Below, piece by piece: positions 12,057 to 21,100 of a DNA stretch of 64,000 bases. The stretch comes from Brachionus manjavacas (taxonomy: Eukaryota > Rotifera > Eurotatoria > Ploima > Brachionidae): contig JAHQIY010000020.1 in the NCBI GenBank assembly GCA_019054805.1, forward strand, positions 1,174,815 to 1,238,814, in the 5' to 3' direction. The notes under the pieces were generated by a model, which was not told the origin of the DNA, searched no databases, and saw only the letters and a program-made list of their open reading frames with translations. The translations under genes and the position numbers were made by a program. The first letter of the stretch is position 1. Each line of letters starts with the position of its first letter.

Positions 12057-12216
12057 AACAATGTCGGGACATTATTGAGCTTGGCCAAGAGATTAACCCT
12101 CCTAGGTAAATGAAGACAATTCCAGTGTGTAATTACTAACCTTGTTTTATTAAGAGGTTTTGTTCTTAAAGTTGATTTATTTATCTTCTTGTTCATTCTA
12201 AATTTTCTATCTAATT

Positions 12217-13407
12217 CTAAATGTTTTGACTGGCAGTTTGCTGACCAATTTCGTTAGATGATTGATCTACTTGAATTGAACATTCAGTTGTTGAACTGTT
12301 TGATTCAGACTCGAAGGTACTGTCGTTTTGATTTTCTAAGACAACTAATGGTTTCTTTGATTCATTTTCGGTGAGCTCTTTTTCATTTGGATCAGATTCG
12401 GGAAATCTCTTGGTTTGATTTCTGGTTTGGAAAAAATTCTCAGTCTCATTCTGATCAATTGAGCGTACATTGACAGGTGACTGGCATATTGGTAGAAAAT
12501 CGTTAAAACGACTTACCAAAGCTTCTTCTAAAACTGGAGTTTTAAGGTCTTTTGGGCTAATTTGGGATATTACGTCATTGAAATTTGTTGGCTGATATCT
12601 AGGTGTTTTTGGCATCACATTTTCATCATTATCTTTTTGGTCAGCTTCAAATAATGATTGCGTTTCTTCTTGGTCAATGTAAAGATCATTGTAGTCAATC
12701 TTTTTCCTTTCAAGCGACTTAAGCTTTTCGGCAATGGAGCATTTTTTTGTCAAATGTCCTTTCTGATGAAAATTTTCGCATAGTGTTTCTTTGACAGGGC
12801 ATTTAGCAATGTTGTGTCCTTCATCATCACAAAAATAGCATTTCTGCTTTTGTCCAACAATTGACACAAGACACTTTAAACCATACATTATTGTGGGGCC
12901 TGACAAGCTTCCAATAATATTCTCAACTTCTTTTGGAAATGATATTCTCACCCTCCTGACACCATTTTTCCTCTCGGGTCTATCTTTATATTTTTCTTCG
13001 GTTAAGTGTTCAATATTTAGTCCATCAATTCGAACAGCATTAAAGAAGGTTTCAAGTCTATGATTCACGAAATCAGAGGGCAAGAAGTGAAATCGAAAAG
13101 TACAATACCTTCTGAGATCCGGGACTTTATTTGCATCTTCAAGTCTGAAAATGGTTCCATTGATATTGATGTCACGATCGAAAATTTTGGCAACATTAAA
13201 AGCAGCATTAAACTCTATTATCCAAACTTTGTTTGAAGAGAAATTGTAGATACTTGTGATCGCATCATTTTCCACTTGGTTCAGGACGACATCAAGTGCA
13301 CTAAATAAGACTTTATGGCTAATCGGTTTGTCTAACCTCTTCAAGTTTAGCTTGACCGAATTTTTAAATATCCACCGTCGGTTTTGGTTTGTTTTGTTGA
13401 GCGACAT
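12217..13407 (-). CDS. Retrotransposon ORF1, zinc-knuckle nucleic-acid-binding protein
   Basis: An open frame of 396 codons from the ATG at 13405-13407. The frame is open three codons further up, but without an ATG. A hydrophobic N-terminal half (RRVRISFPKEVENIIGSL near residue 160) may be the RNA-binding part typical of Jockey/CR1 ORF1. At about residues 190-230 lie two CCHC zinc knuckles. The first, CYFCDDEGHNIAKC, is complete. The second, CENFHQKGHLTKKC, has Phe in place of the second Cys. The C-terminal third is rich in Asn, Gln, Ser and Glu and looks disordered. ORF2 starts 21 bp downstream, the usual arrangement. ORF1 proteins coat the element RNA. There are no lesions, unlike ORF2. Confidence 0.85.
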   Translation of the reverse strand: MSLNKTNQNRRWIFKNSVKLNLKRLDKPISHKVLFSALDVVLNQVENDAITSIYNFSSNKVWIIEFNAAFNVAKIFDRDININGTIFRLEDANKVPDLRRYCTFRFHFLPSDFVNHRLETFFNAVRIDGLNIEHLTEEKYKDRPERKNGVRRVRISFPKEVENIIGSLSGPTIMYGLKCLVSIVGQKQKCYFCDDEGHNIAKCPVKETLCENFHQKGHLTKKCSIAEKLKSLERKKIDYNDLYIDQEETQSLFEADQKDNDENVMPKTPRYQPTNFNDVISQISPKDLKTPVLEEALVSRFNDFLPICQSPVNVRSIDQNETENFFQTRNQTKRFPESDPNEKELTENESKKPLVVLENQNDSTFESESNSSTTECSIQVDQSSNEIGQQTASQNI

Positions 13408-13516
13408 TGCCAACACACAACTTTCAACGGTTTTTAAATCACGTGATGACGCTATTAATTAAATTTTGGTTTTTCAAATTTGCTAAGCCAAACGACAAAT
13501 TTTCAAATTTTATATC

Positions 13517-13825
13517 TCACTAATGTAATCATTTATTTTTACTTTAAATGTTCTACAGTTAAGAAATGATTTAATCTAATAAATTAAGATGGCAGGTATA
13601 TTTATCTTTATCAGCTTGTAAATTATACCTTCATGCCAAACTTTGTCGAAAGCTTTAGAAATGTCAAAAAATAAGCAACAAACTTTCTTCTTTCTATTAA
13701 AAGATTCGACAACTTTTTGGATAAGGAAAACTAAATTATATGCGGTTCTTCGATGTTTCCTAAAACCAGATTGTTCCTGAATTAACAAAGAATTTTTTTC
13801 CAAGAAATCATAGTTCTCAAAATTT
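13517..13825 (-). mobile_element. Older retrotransposon copy, 5' part (right of the nested insertion)
   Basis: It begins with the second TCACTA and continues the ORF2 sequence interrupted at 8959. Codons 13576-13803 read SLLIQEQSGFRKHRRT and LFFDISKAFDKVWHEG, which correspond to 10350-10540 of the younger copy. Homology fades at about 13825, which is taken as the 5' truncation point. The part nearest 13520-13575 contains frameshifts. Confidence 0.85.
13576..13803 (-). pseudogene. Reverse transcriptase fragment (motif A region) of the older copy
   Basis: About 75 codons: QSGFRKHRRT, then FNRKKKVCCLFFDISKAFDKVWHEG with the motif A Asp. It is very close to the younger copy but frameshifted just after. 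It has no start of its own and is a remnant only. Confidence 0.85.
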
Positions 13826-14899
13826 CATTAATTATTAGCGGTGATAGTTTTATTTAAGCCTTTATGTTCTTAGCGCTTCCGTGCAAATAGAGTTAATTTA
13901 AAAAATTATAGCAAGATATTTATTAAAGAAAAAATTTCACATATTCATTATAAGATTATTATTATTATTAATTAAATAATTTGAGGGTAACTTTCAGGCT
14001 GTGAAAAATGAACACTTCCCTTCTTTGGATAAATTGAAACAAGATATAATAAGTTTTAAATTTTGAAGTGTTGATCGGTCCTGAAAATTCGGAGAAAATG
14101 ATAAGATAGAAATTAAAAATCACAAGTTTCAAAATTAATCAACAGGCTAGTGCCCCTGTCCATTAAAGGCCGATTTAACTAAGTCCGGACTTGGACTTGT
14201 CTTGAGAATTGTTACTTTTAAGTGCTCTGAGTCAATAAATTAAATTGCTGAAACGATTTGTTTTGCTTTTAATTCACTTTTTAGGTTTTATTTCCTCTTA
14301 ATAAAATAATCTTTGTTTCAAAGTTAAAAAAACTATTTTTCTGTGATTTTCCTACTAATAGGATTGTTAATAAAAATTGTAAAAAAATATTAATTTTCTG
14401 CATTAAGCAAATTTTCTTAAATTTAAGCATTTTACAGAACTAAATGATCTCTTTTATCTTCACAATCCCTGGAATTTTTTTGAAATTTTGAAATCAAATT
14501 TAAAAATAGCCATAATAAGTTAGCAGATGCAAATAAATGATAAATCAAAATTAAAATAATCATTATCATGAATATGCTAAAAAATTAATCAATTTATTTG
14601 AAAATTTCAATTATCTTCAAATTAAACATTTTTTATACCTTTTAAAATTTACAGAAAAATAAAAAATTCAAATCTTAAATTTAAAATTTTGAAATATTCG
14701 CATGAAAATTCACAAAGCCACCAATTTTGGAATCTAAGAAAAAATTATTTTTCAATTTCGTTCCAAAAATTAACAAAATGTAAAATACACCTCTAAAATA
14801 TAAAGTTTAAAAAACGGAAGGTTATATTGTTATATTAATATTGAGCTTTATCTATAAATCAGCTATGCTAAAAGACTGTGACTTTACCATTTTATTAAG
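13826..14899. other. AT-rich sequence upstream of the first visible ADAM10 exon
   Basis: Low-complexity A/T sequence, probably intron. A less AT-rich patch at 14140-14235 includes the palindrome AAGTCCGGACTT (14181-14192) but nothing I can name. A pyrimidine-rich stretch ending TTATTAAG at 14899 is the likely splice acceptor of the next exon. Confidence 0.5.
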
Positions 14900-15106
14900 G
14901 GCTATGATCCATATAGTTATTTGGAACAATCCCGTGACGAATACAGCAAATATTATCGTGAAGCTAATGAAAAATTTTGGAAAAAAACCAAACGTCAGTC
15001 AGATGATGGACGGCTTAGATGGCCTGGTGACAGAACAATATGTAATTTGTACCTGAGAGTAGATCCACAGCTACATACCGAAATATTCAATAATGAAGGA
15101 AACAAA
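14900..15106 (+). CDS. ADAM10 exon a: prodomain end, convertase site, start of protease
   Basis: The acceptor is probably the AG at 14898-14899; the frame is closed by a stop at 14879-14881, so the exon cannot start much earlier. It encodes GYDPYSYLEQSRDEYSKYYR, then the basic KKTKR (14981-14995), where a furin-like convertase would remove the prodomain, then DRTICNLYLRVDPQLH, matching the family's CxLYIQTD start of the mature protease. The donor is GTAAAC at 15107, phase 0. Reading through would hit a TAA at 15143. The exact 5' boundary is uncertain (AG at 14915-14916 is an alternative). Confidence 0.8.
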
Positions 15107-18100
15107 GTAAACAAAAACGTGACAAGTTTAAAAAACAAATTTTAAATTTTCATTCCAAACAAAGGACATGGATAAAACAACTACATTTTTGCTTTTCTAC
15201 TTAAACAAGCATGTAGAAGCCCTCAACACAATCTACAATAGTCTACCATTCTACGATCAAAACAAAGAAAAATACTTAATAGGCCTTCAGTTCATGATTT
15301 ATAGAACAAAAATAATAACCCAGGAGCAATGCCAAAACGGCACTGGTTTGTCACCGGAGGAGCTAAAATTGTGCGAGCCTTACTTGGATGTGTCAAGTTT
15401 TTTAAACTACGTCTCACTGGACAACTTTACAGACTTTTGTTTGTCTTACACATTTACAGCCCGTGATTTTACTGACGGGACACTGGGTCTGGCTTGGGTG
15501 GCCAAATTAGCAGGCAGTGTTGGTGGTGTTTGCGAAAAACGTCAAACATTGCAAGGTGTTGCCAAAAGTCTCAACAGTGGTATAGTGACAGTGGTTAATT
15601 ATCAATCGAGAGTGCCCGAAGCTGTTTCTCAGATAACATTTGCACACGAAATAGGACACAATTTTGGCTCAGAACACGATCCTGACGATCCATCTTGCTC
15701 GCCCGGATCAAGCAGAGGTGGAAATTACATCATGAACAGACGTGCCACCACTGGCACTGACAAGAATAACAGAAATTTCTCGACATGCAGTCGGGATCAA
15801 ATGGGAACCATTGTTCACAATCTAATTTCTGGGCCTAAATTCTGCTTCAAGCGTAAGATCTTAATTTTTTATAATAGATTCAATATTTTTTAAAATTAAC
15901 AGTGTTCAATTTCTTTTAAAGTCATTTGACTTCACTTTAAATTTTGACATTGAAAATTGTAAATTTGAATTTTAGAACAATTTACTAAAGATAATAAGAT
16001 AAAAAGTCTTAAAACTATTAAATTAAAAAAGACTTAATAATCAAAATAATGATAAAATAATTTTCTTGACTTAAAAAAAATTTTCTATTTTTGTTTATTT
16101 TTAAATCTATTTTTGAATTGATGATCATTTCTACTACAACTACACTACTGCTATGATAAACTTTTTTTACATTTTTAGTAAATTTTAGTAAATATACAAA
16201 GGACAAAAAAAGAAAAAATGGCGATTTTTAGGAATTTTTCTTTTATTTTTAGAAAATTAAAATGAAAATTGAAAAAAAATACGAAATTTTACGTAAATTT
16301 TTATTACAGTAGCGCTACGCCACATGGATTTTACGTAAATTTACGTCAAATTACGTTAATTTACGTAATTTTACGTAAAAAAAAGTAAATTTACGTAAAT
16401 TAACGTAAAGATAGAAAAGTAAAAATACGTTTATTAACGTAAAATAACGTAAATTTACGTTATTTACGTAAAATTACCAAAATTACCGTAAAATGTAAAA
16501 CGGCCAAAAAACAGTCGAAAATTCAATATTTTAGACGATTTTTTTGAAAATTTTAATTTTCTGAGTTTTTTAACTAAAAATTTCAAAAAGTAAATTTACG
16601 TAAATTTTCGTAAAATTTCATTTTTTTACCAGGTAAAATTTGGTAAAATTTGGTAAATTTTCGTAAAATTTCGTAAAAAAAGTAAAAAAATGTAAATTTC
16701 TCAGATTTTATTTATTTCTTTAGTTTCTAAGTTTTAATTTCTGTTTATAAAGATAATACAATGAAAAAAACACAAAAGTTTATGTCTATACTTATTTTTT
16801 TGCAGCTGCTCTATCGGTTTTCATACTGTTCGTTGCATTAAACCAGGCCGTACTAAAATCACTTTTAGACGGAACAAACTTTTTCAAATTAGCTTAAGAA
16901 AATTATTTATTTTATGAACAAACACGAGTTAAAAGTTTAATTTACCTTTGATTTCCAAAAACAATTTATCATCTTTTTTTTGATAAAATCCGATGGTTTT
17001 GTTCAAATCATCCGGGAATTTTTCCTTCAACTTTTTACGAAGCTCGTTAGTAAAATCTTTTTGAGTGTCTAAAAATTAAAATTTTCTTTAAATTAAGCTT
17101 TATCTTCAATTTATTTTTACATATGTTTGAGAGTTCATTCATGACGTAAATTTACGTAAAATCCATGTGGCGTAGCGCTACTGTATAAAAAAATTTGAAA
17201 AATGGTAAATTTTAGTAAAGTCAAGTTACTTTTTGTCTTTGAAGAAACTTTTAAAAATTAGTTTTTTTTTGCATAATTCCGTTTAATTAAAATATGTATT
17301 GTATAAATATAATATGTACCCCGTGAAAAGTTAAAAAAATGTTATTGAACTACCAGTGATTTAGGCTGCCTAATTTTGTGACCGTGATGTATAACCGATT
17401 TCGCAGACCAACACTTAAATTGAAAAAATTGAAAAAAGAAAATAAAAAATTATAAGTTTGAATTTTTTAAAAACTAATAAGATATAGTTTATGCTCAAAT
17501 GAAAAATCAAGCTTTATAATTAATAATTTGTTTATGTTTTAATAGCTTTTGTTATAATTCTTAACATTTTTTACTTAAAATGAACTTTTATTTATTTTTT
17601 TATTTGTTTTTTCTCTTGTAAAGTAAAGTATTTCTTCTCTTATTGATTTTTGATATGATCTACTTGGATAATATTAGTTGAATTCATCTTTCAGATAAAA
17701 AATAATGTGATAACCAAATAGAAAAGTGAACTTGTGAGCAATTTATTTTAAATTGTATAAAATTCTATAAAAATATGAAACTTAAAATTTGTTTATATAT
17801 TTTTTTTAAATTTATGTAAACTAATATTCACTTTGAAAAAGCATTTAATGTTTTATTTGAACAAAATTGCTCCCAACTTCACTCTCTCATAGTCAACAAT
17901 TTATTTTTTAATATTGGAATTATTATAGATTGTAAATGGAGAAAAAACTTATTATCAATTATTTTTTTGTATTCAGAAATATTTGTTGTTGATGGAAAAA
18001 AAATACAAATCAGCGCCAAAACGATTTATTTTTTCAAAATTTTTAAATTTTTATTTTTTCTTTTTTGTTTAAAAAAAAAAAAAAATACAAATTTTTCAGC

Positions 18101-21100
18101 CATAGTGTTTTAAAAAGAAATTTTCCTCATTTTTTTATAGAGTACAGTGGTTCGTTATGTGGAAATGGCATAGTTGAAGAAGGCGAGGAATGTGATTGTG
18201 GTTATGGAACAGATTGTAAGGAAGCATGTTGCATTGACGCTAGCCAAGAAATAAACAAATGTAAGCTGAGGCCAGGAAAAGCGTGCAGCCCGAGCCAAGG
18301 TCCATGCTGTGACAACTCTTGCAATTTCGCCTCGCAAAACACCATTTGCATGAACAGCAACGAGTGCTTGAAAAATGTTTTTTGTTCCGGTAAGAACGCT
18401 TCATGTCCCCGCGACGATCCAGTATTTTTCAAAGCGGACAAAACCGAGTGCAATTCGGGTACCCAAGTTTGCAGATCGGGAATATGCTCCGGGTCAATAT
18501 GTGAAAAATACGAAATGAAGCAGTGTTTTATAGAAGGTGACCTAAAAGACAAAACCCAAGACAAGTCAATTTTATGCCATTTAGCATGCATTGGTCAAAA
18601 AACCGGACACATTTGCACTGACTCATTTGAAATAGCCGAAATGAAAAACAAAAACAATTCAAATGGATTAATTCTAAAACCAGGCTCGCCATGTGTCGGC
18701 ACCCAGGGCTACTGTGACATATTCTCGAAGTGCAGAGCCGTTGACGCCGAAGGACCTTTGGTCCGGCTTAAAAACGTGCTCCTAGATCCAAAAACTTTGT
18801 CTTCTATTCGCATGTGGATAACAACCTATTGGTGGGCAGCCTCTCTCATTGTGGTCGGACTCATTGTGTTCATGATAGCTTTCATCAAAGTCTGCTCGGT
18901 GCACACACCGTCAAGTAATCCGCGCAAACCACCGGCCCTCAAGATAACCGAGACTCTGAGAAGACCAATAAAAAGGGTTGGTAACTTTTTTTTAAGCTTT
19001 TGCAGACTTGTTTTTGGATCACAAGTTCAAGTCTAAGTCAAGATTGTGAAACTCAGTACAAAAGAACAGAACAAAATAAGAAAAAAATCTTGTTTTTGTA
19101 GGTTAAAAAATAATCATTGACTTGAAAAAAAATTTAGTAATTGATTTCACTTGAAAAATTCTAAAAGTATAAATGTAAGAAATTTACTTGAATTGAAAAA
19201 ATAAGTAATCGATTTTACTTGAAAATGGGTAAGAGACAAAATTATCCCGTTTTTTTTTATCCCCAAAAAAAATAAGAAATATGTAACGAAAAATTAAAAA
19301 AAAAAAATTTAAGTATTAAAGATTAATTCCAAAATTGAAAAATAATAAAAAAATGGATTATTTTAAAGTTTTTATAGGAATAAAAAAAGTTAAATTGATT
19401 TAAAAACGTTAAAATATGTTTTAAAAAAGTGCACGTAAAATTGGTTGGTTTTGTGAAATTCAGTACAAATTGATAAAAAGAACAGAAAAAAATGTACTAA
19501 AATTGAATAACTTTTTTCTTAAAGGTTTAAACTTATTTTTGTAAATGCATCATAGTGCAACATTCAAAGTTGCATCAAAAATTAGCAGACTTTTACAGTT
19601 GATGCAACTTTGAATGTTGCTGCATTCACATAATTAATTTCAAACAAATAGAAAAAAGTTATTTAATTTTTTTACACTTTGTTCTGTTCTTTTGAACTGA
19701 ACTTCACAGAACCAAATTGTTTGATTTTTTGTGTTTGAATTGAAAAAGATTGAAAAAGTGTGATGTTTTAGATTTTTTTACTGTTTCAAAAAAATACAAT
19801 TTTAAGTTTATATTGCAAGCATTTTTATATATTTTTATTTGGAATTTTGAAAAAAATATTGAAAATTCTTTCTTAACTCTTAAACAATTCATTTATTTAT
19901 TAATTTTTATTTTTGCCAAGCAAATGCTCCTTCAGAATAAAAATACATGAAAAAACATGAAAAAAAAAGTTAAATAATATAAAATAAAATAAAATTAAAA
20001 AAAAAAGATAAATAATTCATTAGATTAAATTTTATATTCAATCGATGAAAATAAAGTTATTTAATAGAATGCCTATTTGTCGAAACTGATATAAAAATTA
20101 GTGAATAATTTTTTTTTTGAAGGAGCTTTATAAATAGCATTTGCTCTGATCTAGTTGATTTGGTACTACCATTTCAAAAATCCCTAATACCCAAATACGT
20201 TCTCTACTTAAATCTTTGCCTTTCAGCATAAATGATAAAAATTAAAGAAATTAAAAAATAAAAAAAATTAAAATTAATTTTTCACCCTTCAAGTGTTTGA
20301 CTTTGGGGAACAAAGAATTGTTCCAGTAACAGGTGAACCAAAGTTTACCTAAGCGACTAGACCCGAAAGACTTTGTTTTCTTCTTAAATTCTTAAATTCT
20401 TAAATTTTTGGGTTTAGTGATAATTTCCTTTCGTTTGTTGCATTTTAACAAATACTTTATTTATGAAAAATGGAAAACAGAGCGTAGATAGTTTTTTAAA
20501 CTACAAATATTATCTTTAAGGATCATCATATCACAAACCCAAAGTCAAATTTTATAAAAAAACTCTAAGTTTTTCAAGTTTAGTTATAAAAATCTGTAAT
20601 ATTTTATTTAACGGAAGCGGATAATCATTGAGATAGTAGTAGTAGTAGTAGTAGTTTTGACTGTAGCTGGCTAGCCAGCGAGTGTGCTGATAAGGCACAC
20701 TATGACAGCTGATGTGATTGATTGCTGCTCATCCAGCAATCAATGCCTGCTTTAAAGCTGTTAACATTAGGGGCTTCAACTAATTGATTTGGCAGTGAGT
20801 TCCATATGTTAGCGGTTATGTTGAAAAAAGTTATCTCTATGATGGAGCCTCGAAATTTCTTTGTGATATTTGAAGCAGTGACCTCTTCCTAGGATTTTGG
20901 TGACATTAAAATTGTTTAATGTTTAACTTTTAATCTTAATTTTCGGAATAAATTTTTTGGCATAAACAAAATCAAGATATTTTTCTTATTTAACAATTAA
21001 GCATTATTTTCTTTTTTAAATCGTGATTTATTACTTATTTTAGAAAACGGGATAAATTGGCTGGAAATCTTGAAAATGCTAAAAGTATAAATTTAAGTAA

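Larger units (their letters stand above)
9403..12196 (-). pseudogene. Retrotransposon ORF2: endonuclease-reverse transcriptase, broken
   Basis: About 930 codons from the ATG at 12194-12196. The first 51 codons (ITHWNCLHLPRR, endonuclease start) run into a stop at 12041-12043. One missing base near 12066 accounts for this, after which PDIVLLNELK continues in the next frame. The endonuclease then stays open to 11031, where an A6 run near 11044-11049 shifts the frame again before GSNLIPNLFLND. The reverse transcriptase is open to the TAG at about 9808. The same frame then continues as the C-terminal region to 9403. These are three point lesions in otherwise well-preserved coding sequence. The protein would nick target DNA and copy the element RNA by target-primed reverse transcription. 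Confidence 0.88.
9150..13516 (-). mobile_element. Near full-length non-LTR retrotransposon (Jockey/CR1-like)
   Basis: Minus strand, from 5' to 3': a short 5' UTR (about 13408-13516), ORF1 with zinc knuckles (12217-13407), ORF2 with an AP-type endonuclease and a reverse transcriptase (about 9403-12196), a 3' UTR rich in A and TAAA repeats, and a tail of TTTA repeats at 9150-9175. There are no LTRs, and I saw no RNase H domain. This order suits the Jockey/CR1 group, but clade assignment needs a tree. ORF1 is open, while ORF2 has two frameshifts and one stop, so this copy is recently dead. Confidence 0.85.
16305..17185. mobile_element. TIR transposon, 877 bp, Tc1/mariner-like ends, TA duplication
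   Basis: The element runs from 16307 to 17183, flanked by TA at 16305-16306 and 17184-17185. Its ends are perfect 42-bp inverted repeats starting CAGTAGCGCTACGCC. A CAGT terminus with a TA target duplication is characteristic of the Tc1/mariner superfamily. No transposase is present, so it is non-autonomous (MITE-like but long). Perfect arms and intact TA suggest recent insertion. It lies in the large intron between the catalytic and disintegrin exons of ADAM10. Unusually, the right half holds a spliced coding sequence on the minus strand. Confidence 0.93.

Noticed and set aside
13980-14065. Possible small exon after TTTCAG at about 13997 (AVKNEHFPSLDKLK)
   Set aside because: Only 22 codons to a stop, no usable donor in frame, and no similarity to the ADAM10 prodomain.
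14181-14194. TCCGGACTTGG shared with the satellite box
   Set aside because: Only 11 bp match, within a short palindrome, with unrelated flanks. Probably coincidence.
14841-15056. Plus-strand open frame beginning near 14841
   Set aside because: It overlaps exon a in another frame and shows no ADAM or other motif.
18155-18591. Long minus-strand open frames opposite exon c
   Set aside because: They are antisense shadows of the Cys-rich ADAM10 exon, with no domain and no start context.
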